Counted from the first letter of the stretch, positions 8,415 through 17,085 are shown. The stretch is 64,000 nt of DNA from JBBDWK01 sp040902885 (GCA_040902885.1 JBBDWK010000084.1:1-64000); one strand, 5' to 3'. A program made the numbers and translations. The notes: generated by a model from the sequence alone, not told the origin.

Positions 8415-8495
8415 ACCGCTCCCTCTGGTGGGGGGGGGGGGNNNNNNNNNNCGGCTCGGAAGGAGCTTACCGAGCCGCGACCATCAGGGAGCGGT
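8415..8495. repeat. Inverted-repeat hairpin element between ccmB and ccmC (contains gap)
   Basis: ACCGCTCCCT (8415-8424) and its exact complement AGGGAGCGGT (8486-8495) bracket the gap. Inside, CGGCTCGG (8452-8459) and CCGAGCCG (8470-8477) form a second perfect stem. The outer arm ends two bases before the ccmB stop. The nested structure resembles an intergenic mobile palindrome (REP/MITE-like) or an RNA processing hairpin. The 11-G run next to the Ns looks like an assembly or sequencing artefact caused by this structure. Confidence 0.6.
8442..8451. other. Assembly gap (10 N)
   Basis: Ten undetermined bases follow a run of 11 G within the inverted-repeat element. The real length of missing sequence is unknown. 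Confidence 0.99.
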
Positions 8496-8496
8496 T

Positions 8497-9192
8497 TCAT
8501 CCCACCAGCACCGTATCCAGCAGCGCCAGCGCCAGGGAAGTAAAGATGATGTCAAAGGCCACCAATAGGCGCAAGCCCGCCAGCATGTCGCCGGTCACGG
8601 GTTCGCCGGCGATCACGTGCGCCGTGAGCTGAATGGCCGGCAGCAGCGCGGGCACCAGGATCGGATAGACCAGCGTCGGCAGCATCAGCTCGCGCAGGCG
8701 CAGATTTACCGTCAAAGCGCTGAACACCGTTCCGATGACCGTGAGGCCCCAGGTAGCCAGCACAAGAATCAAGGCCAGCCAGCCGAGCTGCCGCGTCCAC
8801 CGGACGTTATAGAAGATTCCGAACACCGGCAGGCAGAGGCACTCGACCGCCAGCAGCAGGACAAACCCCGCCAGAGCCTTGCCGAGGAAGAGCGCCGCGC
8901 CCGAGATCGGCGAGGCGACCAGCGCGTCCAGGCAATCGTTGCCCAGCTCGCGGGCGAAGGTCCGGTTGAGAATCAGCGCGCCCGCGAACGCGAAGACGAT
9001 CCACAATAAACCTCCGGCCATGGCGCGCGTCTCATCCTCTGTGGGATCGAAGGCGAAGCTGAACAGCAGCAGGATCACCAGCGCGAAGGCAAGCGAAGCG
9101 TTGATGGCCTCCTTCGTGCGGATCTCCGCGCGCAGATCTTTGGCGGCAACCGTAAAGGTTTGCCGCAGGAAATTCAATCTACGCTTCTCCAT
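8497..9192 (-). CDS. ccmB: Haem exporter permease CcmB
   Basis: CcmB has 231 residues and six predicted membrane helices. It carries the family features FAFAGALILNRTFARE, DCLDALVASPISGAALFLGKAL and the LVYPILVPALL segment. It is the membrane half of the CcmAB ABC unit that uses ATP to release haem-loaded CcmE from CcmC. Its start overlaps the end of ccmA by 14 bases, implying translational coupling. Confidence 0.93.
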   Translation of the reverse strand: MEKRRLNFLRQTFTVAAKDLRAEIRTKEAINASLAFALVILLLFSFAFDPTEDETRAMAGGLLWIVFAFAGALILNRTFARELGNDCLDALVASPISGAALFLGKALAGFVLLLAVECLCLPVFGIFYNVRWTRQLGWLALILVLATWGLTVIGTVFSALTVNLRLRELMLPTLVYPILVPALLPAIQLTAHVIAGEPVTGDMLAGLRLLVAFDIIFTSLALALLDTVLVG

Positions 9193-9871
9193 GATTGCGG
9201 TAGAGCCAGGCCGGATCGGCTAGCATCTCTTCCGTGCGCGGACCCTGATAGGCGAGCCGGCCGCGGCTCAGCAGCGCCACGTGCGTCGCCAGATCCAGGG
9301 CCTCGCGCAACTGGTGCGTCGACATGACGATGGTGCGCCCTTCCGACCTGGCCTCCCGCAGAACTTCCTGCAGCACGGCGATGGCCCGGTCGTCGAGCGC
9401 GGTAAACGGCTCGTCCAGCAGCAGCACGGAAGGTTCGTGGAGAAACGCGCGCGCCAGGGCCAAGCGCTGGCGCATGCCGCGCGAGAACTCCCGCACCAGG
9501 CCGTCCTTCACTCGAAGAAGGCCGGTGCGCTCCAGCCAGTGGTGCGCGCTGCGGTCCGGGTCGGGAAGCCCGTACAGTCTGCCGAACAGGCGCAGATTCT
9601 CGATCGCGGAAAGCTCGTCGTAAATCGCGATGCCGTGCCCGAGCACGCCGATTTGGGCGCGCGCATCGCGAGCGTCGGCTCCGTGGAGACGGATACGGCC
9701 GCGAGCCGGCCGGGACAGCCCCGCCAGAATTCGCAGCAGAGTGGTCTTACCGGCGCCATTGCGTCCCAGCAGAGCGAGGCTTGTTCCGGGTTCGATGGAA
9801 AAATTCAGGTCGCTGAGAGCGGGGTAATCGCCGAAGTACTTCCAGACGCCTTCAATGGCTACCGCGGCCAT
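9179..9871 (-). CDS. ccmA: Cytochrome c biogenesis ATP-binding protein CcmA
   Basis: This is a 230-residue ABC ATPase. Walker A is GRNGAGKT (36-43), the signature is SRGMRQ (from residue 130), Walker B is VLLLDEP with Glu154, and the switch His is in MSTHQL. With CcmB it forms the ATPase that releases holo-CcmE. Assignment to CcmA rather than a generic ABC ATPase rests on its overlap with ccmB and on the surrounding ccm genes. It overlaps the upstream gene by 20 bases. Confidence 0.92.
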   Translation of the reverse strand: MAAVAIEGVWKYFGDYPALSDLNFSIEPGTSLALLGRNGAGKTTLLRILAGLSRPARGRIRLHGADARDARAQIGVLGHGIAIYDELSAIENLRLFGRLYGLPDPDRSAHHWLERTGLLRVKDGLVREFSRGMRQRLALARAFLHEPSVLLLDEPFTALDDRAIAVLQEVLREARSEGRTIVMSTHQLREALDLATHVALLSRGRLAYQGPRTEEMLADPAWLYRNHGEA

Positions 9872-10853
9872 GGCCCGCCTTTCCAGCCGACGGCGACGGG
9901 GCGCGATACAGCAAAGTGAATCCCAGGGCGAGAATGGCGAAGGCGAGACCCAGAATCCAGTACATGTTCCGATAGACCCGCGGCAGGATCTGCTCGACAG
10001 AAGGCCCCGCGCTTTCTTCGGCCCCCATGCCGCGCAACGAACCCGAGCCGTCGATTTCGACTTTATAGTCCGCGCGGCTCAGCTCGTAAATCGTCGCCCG
10101 CGAGCGCGGCTCCTGTCGGCCGGAATCGAGACCTTCGCCTTTGATCGTCACGCCCGCGGGCGCAATCAAGTACGTCGCGCCCTCTTTGTGGAGCACCTTG
10201 CCTTCGAAAGTACCGGGGGCCGTGAACGGCACCGAGTAGGTCAGGTCGATACGTGTCTCGCCGGGCTTGATGGGGAAGTCGATCTTGTACGTATCGGCGC
10301 CGCCTGCGGGCTCGGCTGCCCGCTCGATCGGCATTCCTTGCGGGGCGGTGGCGTTCACCCGCAGCGTTCCCCTGGCGGCTGCGGGCACGAAAAACTTCAG
10401 CGTCCCACCGTCGGGGTCGTTATAGGTTATTCTTCCGTCGTTCCGGTAGACGTAGCTTTCGCTCACGCCCAACTGATCGCCGGACGGTTCGAGCAGCACC
10501 ATGTGCTGCGCGATTTTGGCATCGCCCTGCTGGCGGGATGAGTTGAAGACCTCCAGCGTCAATCCCGTGCGCGGGGTGGCCGGCGGAAGCATGTGGTTGT
10601 AAGTGACGCCATCATAGGCCGTCTGGATCAGGTGCGGTCCGTTTGCGGTTTGCGCGATGGAGAACCTGCCCTGCGCGTCGGACTTCACGCTCTCCAGCGA
10701 CTCCATGCCGGCCTGGCCGAGCTTGTAGAGGGTCACCGTCGCGCCCGGCTGTAACTTGCCCGTGGTCCGGTTTTGCACCGTTCCATCGACGGCCGCGGAG
10801 CAGAGGGAAGCAAACATCACCGCCGAGACGCCGAGGCGCGGAGAATACTTCAT
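9852..10853 (-). CDS. Exported carboxypeptidase-regulatory-like protein with C-terminal membrane anchor
   Basis: The 333-residue protein has a signal peptide (about 1-21), then an Ig-like carboxypeptidase-regulatory domain (about 22-110; GTVQNRTTGKLQPGATVTLY, then SDAQGRFSIAQT). A second beta-rich region follows, and one transmembrane helix lies near the C-terminus (about 297-315; MYWILGLAFAILALGF) before a short basic tail. It is locked into the ccm operon: its ATG overlaps the zinc-ribbon gene stop (ATGA) and its end overlaps ccmA by 20 bases. It is not one of the classical Ccm subunits. Its position suggests an accessory periplasmic scaffold for haem attachment or for apocytochrome handling, but no function is known to me. 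Confidence 0.8.
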   Translation of the reverse strand: MKYSPRLGVSAVMFASLCSAAVDGTVQNRTTGKLQPGATVTLYKLGQAGMESLESVKSDAQGRFSIAQTANGPHLIQTAYDGVTYNHMLPPATPRTGLTLEVFNSSRQQGDAKIAQHMVLLEPSGDQLGVSESYVYRNDGRITYNDPDGGTLKFFVPAAARGTLRVNATAPQGMPIERAAEPAGGADTYKIDFPIKPGETRIDLTYSVPFTAPGTFEGKVLHKEGATYLIAPAGVTIKGEGLDSGRQEPRSRATIYELSRADYKVEIDGSGSLRGMGAEESAGPSVEQILPRVYRNMYWILGLAFAILALGFTLLYRAPSPSAGKAGHGRGSH

Positions 10854-11260
10854 GCTTTTTCAGCCTTTGCCATCGGTTGGCCACATTCGCCGCAAAATTT
10901 GAGCTGTTGGGTAAATCTGGCGCCGCAGCTCGGACAGGTGTTGGCTTTCGCCTGCGGCGCTTTGGTCACAACCTTTCCCTGCGGAGCGATCTGTTCCTTA
11001 ATGCGGTCTACTTCAGCCATGACCACGGCCAGTTCTTTTTGCAAGTCGGTCTTGGTTTGCTGGTAGTCGCCGTCGGAGAGCTTGCCCAGCCGGTATTCGA
11101 ACTGCAGATCGCGCAGGTTTTCGTAGATGGACGCCTTGCGCTCATCCAGATGGGCGAACGGCGAAGGCGGCTCGGGCGCCGGCAGGTCGCGTTCGCGTAT
11201 GGCGAGAATGTATACGATCACTCCCACGGTGAGGAGCGAGGCAAGAAAAATGGTCATCAA
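10850..11260 (-). CDS. CcmI-like membrane protein with C-terminal zinc ribbon
   Basis: The protein has 136 residues: one N-terminal membrane helix (2-20), a short coiled-coil region (about 40-92, with YENLRDLQFEYRLGKLSDGDY) and a zinc ribbon made by Cys109, Cys112, Cys123 and Cys126 (CPSC...CGEC). The helix plus the 'LxDLEFEYxxGKLSxxDY' motif resembles the N-terminal part of CcmI, the apocytochrome chaperone of System I, but the TPR part is absent and is replaced by the zinc ribbon. It overlaps ccmH upstream and the Ig-like gene downstream by ATGA. The label CcmI is an analogy based on this motif and on position. Confidence 0.7.
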   Translation of the reverse strand: MMTIFLASLLTVGVIVYILAIRERDLPAPEPPSPFAHLDERKASIYENLRDLQFEYRLGKLSDGDYQQTKTDLQKELAVVMAEVDRIKEQIAPQGKVVTKAPQAKANTCPSCGARFTQQLKFCGECGQPMAKAEKA

Positions 11261-11712
11261 TCCAGTTGCGACAGGTCCTTCTCAATCTGCGTTTGGTAGC
11301 GGGCAAGGCTCGGGTCCGGAGATGCGGGCGCCAACCGCGGGCGATAGTAGCGGCGTATGAACCAGAGCACCAGGCCCAGCCCGGGAATCAGCGCGAGATA
11401 GGGAATCAGCCGTCCGTACACACTAGGCGCGGCGCGAAGGATGCCCGAGCCGAACTCTTTGACGAAATCGTCGATAATGGCCTGATCCGATATGCCCGCC
11501 TGCTGCATCCGAAAGATCTTTTCCTTGCCGGGTTTCCCGGAATGACACTCCAGCATGGGGCAGTTCGCAAGCGTAGCGTTGCATGCGCCGCAAAGGCACG
11601 CAAGGCGCACTCCGACGCGGGCCACGTCCACGCCTTGCCGCTCCGCGGGGTTCTGGGCGAGCGAAAGGCCTGCCAGCACAACCAGCAGGAGACTACTTTT
11701 CAACCGGCGCAT
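11257..11712 (-). CDS. ccmH: Cytochrome c maturation thiol protein CcmH/NrfF
   Basis: The protein has 151 residues from the chosen ATG (a longer frame exists, but this Met opens the signal peptide RRLKSSLLLVVLAG). The periplasmic domain has a cysteine cluster, Cys39-x-Cys41-x2-Cys44, with two more cysteines at 51 and 56, instead of the classical LRCxxCQ. A membrane helix follows (about 97-117; LIPYLALIPGLGLVLWFIRR). CcmH keeps apocytochrome cysteines reduced and brings them to CcmF. The segment FVKEFGSGILRAAPSV matches the family's conserved 'Yg..vl..P'. The first codons overlap the ccmF end by 20 bases. Confidence 0.85.
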   Translation of the reverse strand: MRRLKSSLLLVVLAGLSLAQNPAERQGVDVARVGVRLACLCGACNATLANCPMLECHSGKPGKEKIFRMQQAGISDQAIIDDFVKEFGSGILRAAPSVYGRLIPYLALIPGLGLVLWFIRRYYRPRLAPASPDPSLARYQTQIEKDLSQLD

Positions 11713-13705
11713 AACTTCGGGTAATTCCCACCACTTCGGTCCGTGCATACTGCAACTTCACTTTGCTCGGAACGAGCGAGATGAGCGTGCCGAACACGAG
11801 GGTAATTGCTCCAATCCAAATCCAATTCACCAGCGGGAATATATAGGCCTGAATGATGGCGCCGTTGCCGTCGTTGGCCGTGCCCGCGAAATTCAAATAC
11901 AGGTCTTCGTTGAGCCGCCGCCGGATGGCCACCTGACCGAGGCCCTGCCGGCTGGCCTTATAAAACTGCCGCTCCGGCTCCAGCGTGCCGAGGAACTCTC
12001 CGTTCTTCGAAACCTCGACCACGGCATGGTGCCAGATGAAATTATCGTTCTCGCCTTCGCGGAGTTCCTTGACCTTCAAATCGTAGGGGCCGATTTTAAT
12101 GGGATCGCCGATTTTCACTTCGGCGGTCGCGTCCTTGTTAAACGCGGCGCCGGTCGCGCCAATGAACACGAACACCATGCCCATGTGCACGATGTAACCG
12201 CCGTAGCGGCGCGTGTTGCGGTGCGTAAGCTCCACCATGGCCGAGAACAGATTCGTGCCGTTCTTCGCGGCAATGGCACGGCCGCCTTTATAGAACTCGG
12301 CCAGGATGGTGAGGGCCACGAACAAGCAGAAGCCGAACGAAATCAGAGCATAAAAATGCCGCATGCCGGCCACAATCAGAATCGCCACGAGCCCCACCGA
12401 GAGAAGTCCCGGCCACATGAAGTTGCGCCGCAGGCTTTCGACCGATGTTCGCCGCCAGGAAAACAGCGGCCCCACGCCCGTCAGGAACAGCAGGAACAGC
12501 CCGATGGGAATCATCAGGCGATTGAACCATGCCGGGTCCAGGCTGATCTTCTCTCCCGATGTCCACTCGGAGATCACCGGGAACATGGTGCCCCAGAGCA
12601 CCGCGAAACAGCTCGCCACCAGAATCAGATTGTTAAACAGAAAGCTCGACTCGCGCGAGACCACGCTTTCGAGATCCGACTCGCTCTTTAGATACTTCAG
12701 GCGGTCCAGAATCAGATAGACCGTAGCCGCGATCCCGATCGACAGGAATACCGCGAAATAGCTGCCGATGGGCGATTGCGCGAAGGCGTGGACCGAGGCG
12801 ACGATGCCGGACCGCGTGAGGAAAGTGCCGAAGATGCAGAGGAAGAACGTGGAAGCGATGAGCACCATGTTCCACACCTTCATCATGCCCTTCTTTTCCT
12901 GCATCATCACCGAGTGCAGAAAAGCTGTGCCGGTGATCCACGGGAGCAGCGACGCGTTTTCGACAGGGTCCCATGCCCAGTAGCCGCCCCAGCCGAGAGC
13001 GTCGTAAGCCCAGGCCGCTCCGAGCGCGACTCCGCAGCTTTGGAACAGCCAGGTGACAAGGGTCCAGCGGCGGGTGGTGTGAATCCAGGCGTCTCCGGGC
13101 TGGCGGGTCAGCAGCGAGGCCATGGCGAAAGCGAAAGGCACCGCGAAGCCGACGTACCCGAGATAGAGCATCGGCGGATGGATGGCCATGGCCGGATACT
13201 GAAGACTCGGGTGGAGACCGTTGCCGTCGGGAACCGCGGTGATCAGCCGGTCCAGCGCCAGCATCCGGAAGGGGCTTACAGCGAACGCGTTCAGGATGAG
13301 GAAGAAGGTCTGAATGGTTGCCATGATGGCGACCACGTAGGGCATGATGGCCCGGTGACGCCGGCGGTTCAGGAACACGACCACCATCGAGTACGATGCC
13401 AGAATCCAGCTCCAGAACAGAAGCGAGCCTTCCTGTCCGCCCCACCACGCCGCGAATTTGTACGGCAGCAGCATGGCGCGGTTGCTGTAGGAGGCCACGT
13501 AGGAGTAGCGGAAGTCGCCGGTAACCAGCGCGTGAACCAGAATGGCGGAGGCTACGGTGACGAGAAACCAGACTGCGTAGATAGCGCGCTCGGCGCTGAG
13601 GACGAGAAAAGGCTTGTGCCGCAGCTTGCCAACGACCGAGCTGACAACCGCGTAAATCGCCAGGCAGAAAGCCAGGAGGACGGCCAGCGATCCCAAATTT
13701 TCCAT
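11693..13705 (-). CDS. ccmF: Haem lyase CcmF
   Basis: CcmF has 670 residues and about 14-15 membrane helices. Diagnostic motifs are AWWGGQEGSLLFWSW in the N-terminal third and the WWD haem motif GGYWAWDPVENASLLPW. Several periplasmic histidines (for example in LTHRNTRRYGG) can serve as haem ligands. CcmF catalyses thioether attachment of haem delivered by CcmE to apocytochromes presented by CcmH. It lies 10 bases after ccmE and overlaps ccmH, as in many System I operons. Confidence 0.95.
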   Translation of the reverse strand: MENLGSLAVLLAFCLAIYAVVSSVVGKLRHKPFLVLSAERAIYAVWFLVTVASAILVHALVTGDFRYSYVASYSNRAMLLPYKFAAWWGGQEGSLLFWSWILASYSMVVVFLNRRRHRAIMPYVVAIMATIQTFFLILNAFAVSPFRMLALDRLITAVPDGNGLHPSLQYPAMAIHPPMLYLGYVGFAVPFAFAMASLLTRQPGDAWIHTTRRWTLVTWLFQSCGVALGAAWAYDALGWGGYWAWDPVENASLLPWITGTAFLHSVMMQEKKGMMKVWNMVLIASTFFLCIFGTFLTRSGIVASVHAFAQSPIGSYFAVFLSIGIAATVYLILDRLKYLKSESDLESVVSRESSFLFNNLILVASCFAVLWGTMFPVISEWTSGEKISLDPAWFNRLMIPIGLFLLFLTGVGPLFSWRRTSVESLRRNFMWPGLLSVGLVAILIVAGMRHFYALISFGFCLFVALTILAEFYKGGRAIAAKNGTNLFSAMVELTHRNTRRYGGYIVHMGMVFVFIGATGAAFNKDATAEVKIGDPIKIGPYDLKVKELREGENDNFIWHHAVVEVSKNGEFLGTLEPERQFYKASRQGLGQVAIRRRLNEDLYLNFAGTANDGNGAIIQAYIFPLVNWIWIGAITLVFGTLISLVPSKVKLQYARTEVVGITRSYAPVEK

Positions 13706-13715
13706 AAAAATGCCG

Positions 13716-14174
13716 CTAGGAGACGCTCGGAATCTTCACCTTGGGAGCGCCTGGGGCGGATTCGTAAACGGGCGCGCCGCCTTCGCCGGGCTTGGCTTCA
13801 TACTTGGAGGCGCACTTGGCCTGAATCTTCCTGGCCTCGAAGACGCCGTCCGCGCCCAATCTGCCATCCGCCAGCGCCTGCGCGCGATCCCGGAACGTGT
13901 CGGGAAGCGGATCGATGCCCCGGTAGACAACTTTCAGACGCTGATTCTCGTGCTTGAGCGTGAACGCAACCTCGCCGGCATTTCGGACAATGGACCCTTC
14001 TTCAACGTCTCCCACCACGCGCAGACGCTTCTGCCGCACGGCGTCATCCGAATCGTTGAGTTCGGAGACCGTGATGTAGTAGGTTTTGTTCTCGCTGATG
14101 CCTGCAGTTGCCAGCCAGACCAGAGTGCCGATAATGATCACGACGAGGGCAGCGAACTTCGAGTATTTTTTCAT
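13716..14174 (-). CDS. ccmE: Haem chaperone CcmE, CxxxY variant
   Basis: CcmE has 152 residues: a short cytoplasmic start, one membrane anchor (about 8-24) and an OB-fold beta-barrel (about 30-115; LRVVGDVEEGSI, VAFTLKHENQRLKVVYRG). The family's haem-binding HxxxY is replaced by Cys121-x3-Tyr125 (KCASKY); the codon is clearly TGC. CxxxY-type CcmE proteins are described from archaea and some sulfate reducers, where they go with loss of CcmH, but here ccmH is present. It is the first gene of the operon. A TATACT -10-like hexamer lies about 20 bases upstream of the ATG (in the 14190s), with no good -35. Confidence 0.93.
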   Translation of the reverse strand: MKKYSKFAALVVIIIGTLVWLATAGISENKTYYITVSELNDSDDAVRQKRLRVVGDVEEGSIVRNAGEVAFTLKHENQRLKVVYRGIDPLPDTFRDRAQALADGRLGADGVFEARKIQAKCASKYEAKPGEGGAPVYESAPGAPKVKIPSVS

Positions 14175-14269
14175 ACCAGCCCCTTTAACCCACTAGTATA
14201 CTCCCAACGAAGAGACCAACGGGCCGGCCGATAGGCGGTGCTATCCTGACGCGGAAGGAGCGGCATGGA

Positions 14270-14590
14270 ATGGCGTGGGTGATTCTCCTCGTGGCTGGAC
14301 TTCTGGAAATCGGCTGGGCCGTCGGCCTGAAGTATACGCACGGCTTCACACGTCTCGCGCCCAGCGTCGCGACTGTCTTGGCCATGATTGCCAGCATGGG
14401 TCTTCTCGGAATCGCTGTGCGGACGCTTCCTATAGGAACGGCTTACGCGGTGTGGACCGGCATCGGAACGGTGGGCACGGTGCTGGTTGGCATCGTTCTC
14501 CTGGGGGAATCGACATCCCCACTGCGGCTGCTCTGCCTCTGCCTCATTGTGGCAGGCATCCTTGGTTTGAAGGCGATTTCGAACACGTGA
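14270..14590 (+). CDS. gdx: Small multidrug resistance transporter, SugE/Gdx subtype
   Basis: The protein has 106 residues and four membrane helices. The essential glutamate of SMR proteins is Glu13 (AGLLEIGWAVGLKYTHGF), and the WAVGLKYTHGF sequence is characteristic of the SugE/Gdx branch, which exports guanidinium ion in exchange for protons as an antiparallel dimer. AGGAG lies nine bases before the ATG. No recognisable guanidine riboswitch is present in the 95 bases before it. It is divergent from the ccm operon. Confidence 0.88.
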   Translation: MAWVILLVAGLLEIGWAVGLKYTHGFTRLAPSVATVLAMIASMGLLGIAVRTLPIGTAYAVWTGIGTVGTVLVGIVLLGESTSPLRLLCLCLIVAGILGLKAISNT

Positions 14591-14609
14591 GGCATCCCGG
14601 CTGGCCCGC

Positions 14610-17042
14610 TCACTGGTATCGCAGCGCGATCACTGGCTCCACGCGCATGGCCCGCCGCGCCGGAAAATAGCAGGCCGAGAAGCCCGCAATCGCCACCACT
14701 GCCACCACACCACACAACGTCAGCGGGTCGTGAGGCGACACGCCCCAGATCTGGCTGGCGATCAGCCGCGCCGCTCCGAAGCTGACCAGCAATCCCGCCG
14801 CCACGCCTGCCACTACCAGCCGCAGACCCATCCGCATAATCATGCCGAGCACGTCGCCGCGACTCGCGCCCAGCGCCATGCGAATGCCGATCTCGTGAGT
14901 CTGGCGGGAAACCGTGTACGCGATCGTGCTGTAAACCCCGATTGCGACCAGCACCAGCCCAACGCCGGCGAACACGCCGAGCAGCACCAGACCGAAGCGC
15001 GGTCCGGCATACGAAAAGGACTTGAGGTAGTCTTCCAGGCTGCCTGTCAACGTAAGCGCCACATTCGGGTCCACGGCCCAGATCTCACGCCGCACGCTGG
15101 CTAGCAGCAGCAGGGGATCTTGCGCGGTTCTGACCAGTATGCCCCGCTCGAAAGCGCCGGTGATCGTATACGGGATGAACATCTCCGGCAGGGGAGGCTC
15201 CTGAATCCCCTGGTTCTTCGCGTCCGCGATTACGCCCACAATCTCGAATACTGGATTCTCCACGGGCGAATCCGGAAGCGTCTCGAGCATATTGAGTTTG
15301 ATCCGGCGGCCGATGGGATCCTCTTGCCCGAAGTACCGGTTCACCAGCGTTTGATTCACCACGGCGACCTTCCGCGCGTCGTTCACTTCCGTTTCCGAGA
15401 GCGTCCGCCCACGCAGAAGCCGAAGCCCCAAAGTGGGGAAATATCCTTCGCTGCATAACTGAAAAATGGCGTTCCATCTTTCCTTATGCGTCTTGCCGGG
15501 GATGTCGATGTCACTCTGAATGCCGCCGTAGGGCGGCAGCGTGCTCGTTTCCGTCACCGCCACCACCCCCGGCAAGGCGGATAACCGTGGCAGCAACTGG
15601 CGGAAGAAGCGCTGTTTTTCGGCTGCCGTTTTGTACTGCCCGCGCGGCAACGGCAGGCGTGCAACCAGGATGTTGTCCGGGTTCAGCCCCAGATCGACGC
15701 GCAGCAGAGCGACGAAGCTGCGCATGAGCAATCCCGCCCCCGCCAGCAGCACCAACGACAGCATGACCTCGACTACCACCAGGGCGTTGCGGAGTTTTCC
15801 ACGCCGGAATCCCCCGCTCACGCCCTTGCCGGAATCCTTGAGCGGCTCGACCAGATCCCGCCTGGTGGCCTGCAGGGCGGGGGCGAGTCCGAACAATATG
15901 GCCGTGAAAGCGGCTGCGCCGAGACTGAACAGCAGCACCGGGACATTTAGTTGGATCACAGCCTCCCTCGGTATCGCGCCATCGGGAATCAGCGCCACCA
16001 GCGCTTTGATTCCGCCATATGCGAACAGACTGCCGACCGCCGCTCCGCACAGAGCCAAGAGAAAGCTTTCCATGAGTAGTTGGCGGATCAACGTGGACCG
16101 GCTGGCGCCCAGCGCGGCGCGAACCGCCATTTCTTTCTCTCGGGCCGTGGCTCGCGCCAGCAGCATGTTGGCTACGTTGCTGCAAGCAATCAGCAGGAGC
16201 AGACCCACGGCGCCCGCCAGCGTGTACAGCGTCTTCCGGAATTGCCCGACCAGGTTATCGATCCAGGTCACGATGCGGACGCCAAACTTTTCCGGATAGT
16301 TCTTCGGGTACACTTTCGCCAGGCGGCGCGCAATAACATTGATGTCCGCCTCGGCCTCGCGCAGCCCAATCCCCGGCTTCAGGCGCGCCTGGAACATGAA
16401 ATAGCGCCGGCTCACCTCAGGGTTGCTTCGGCTCAAGGCAACGGGCCTCCACAGGTCTGCGCCCAGCTTGGTGAACCGCCGCGGCATGATGCCCACAAGC
16501 GTCGTGGGCACACCGTTCAGCACGAAGGTCCTGCCGAGCACAGCCGGGTCCAGGTTGTAGTGCTTGAGCCACATTTTATGGCTCATCACGAATACCGGCG
16601 GCGCTCCCGGCCTGGCATCCTCAGGCCCGATGCCCCGGCCGAGCTGCGCAGGCACACCCAGAAACCGGAAAGTGTTGGGCGTGACGGAACCGCCCATGAA
16701 TTGTTCCGTGCCTTCGCCCGTGGTATGGAGGACGTCCTCAAATCCTCCGCCGATCACATCCTCGAAAACATGGTTTTGCTCCTCATAGTCGAGGAACTCC
16801 GGGGCCTGGAATGCGGTGCGTCCGCCGGGACGGCTGCTGTTCAGGTCGTAAATCTGAATGGAAACCACGCGCTCAGCGTCCGTGTAAGGAAACGGATCGA
16901 GCAGCACATTTTGAATCACGCTGAAGATAGTGGTAGCCGCGCCGATCCCGAGCGCCAGCGTCAGAACGGCCAAGCATGCGAAAGCAGGCTCCTTGCGAAG
17001 CCCGCGCCACCCGAAAGAGAAGTCCTGCCACATCCAGTGCAT
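14610..17042 (-). CDS. ABC transporter permease, ADOP family (two MacB/FtsX halves)
   Basis: The protein has 810 residues from the chosen ATG; the frame is open far upstream, but that part overlaps the FMN oxidase gene and has no family similarity. The layout is MHWMWQDFSFGWRGLRKEPA, helix 1, a MacB periplasmic domain, three helices with NMLLARATAREKEMAVRAALGASR, a second periplasmic domain, and three more helices with TVSRQTHEIGIRMALGASRGDV. The end is RRAMRVEPVIALRYQ. This is the duplicated acidobacterial permease type with no ATPase alongside; such proteins are thought to act in export or mechanotransmission of unknown substrates. No PadR gene lies beside this copy. Confidence 0.88.
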   Translation of the reverse strand: MHWMWQDFSFGWRGLRKEPAFACLAVLTLALGIGAATTIFSVIQNVLLDPFPYTDAERVVSIQIYDLNSSRPGGRTAFQAPEFLDYEEQNHVFEDVIGGGFEDVLHTTGEGTEQFMGGSVTPNTFRFLGVPAQLGRGIGPEDARPGAPPVFVMSHKMWLKHYNLDPAVLGRTFVLNGVPTTLVGIMPRRFTKLGADLWRPVALSRSNPEVSRRYFMFQARLKPGIGLREAEADINVIARRLAKVYPKNYPEKFGVRIVTWIDNLVGQFRKTLYTLAGAVGLLLLIACSNVANMLLARATAREKEMAVRAALGASRSTLIRQLLMESFLLALCGAAVGSLFAYGGIKALVALIPDGAIPREAVIQLNVPVLLFSLGAAAFTAILFGLAPALQATRRDLVEPLKDSGKGVSGGFRRGKLRNALVVVEVMLSLVLLAGAGLLMRSFVALLRVDLGLNPDNILVARLPLPRGQYKTAAEKQRFFRQLLPRLSALPGVVAVTETSTLPPYGGIQSDIDIPGKTHKERWNAIFQLCSEGYFPTLGLRLLRGRTLSETEVNDARKVAVVNQTLVNRYFGQEDPIGRRIKLNMLETLPDSPVENPVFEIVGVIADAKNQGIQEPPLPEMFIPYTITGAFERGILVRTAQDPLLLLASVRREIWAVDPNVALTLTGSLEDYLKSFSYAGPRFGLVLLGVFAGVGLVLVAIGVYSTIAYTVSRQTHEIGIRMALGASRGDVLGMIMRMGLRLVVAGVAAGLLVSFGAARLIASQIWGVSPHDPLTLCGVVAVVAIAGFSACYFPARRAMRVEPVIALRYQ

Positions 17043-17085
17043 ACGCTTTTCAGACGAAGAAACGAGGCTTTTGTTCCCAAGCGGT

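Noticed and set aside
8431..8441. Poly-G run as a biological feature
   Set aside because: It directly abuts the N gap and is best explained as a sequencing or assembly artefact.
12776..13957. 393-codon plus-strand frame opposite ccmF and ccmE
   Set aside because: It has no family similarity and lies antisense to haem lyase motifs.
14175..14269. Possible guanidine riboswitch before the Gdx gene
   Set aside because: No ykkC, mini-ykkC or ykkC-III consensus could be found; only scattered ACGA/ACGG tetrads without convincing stems.
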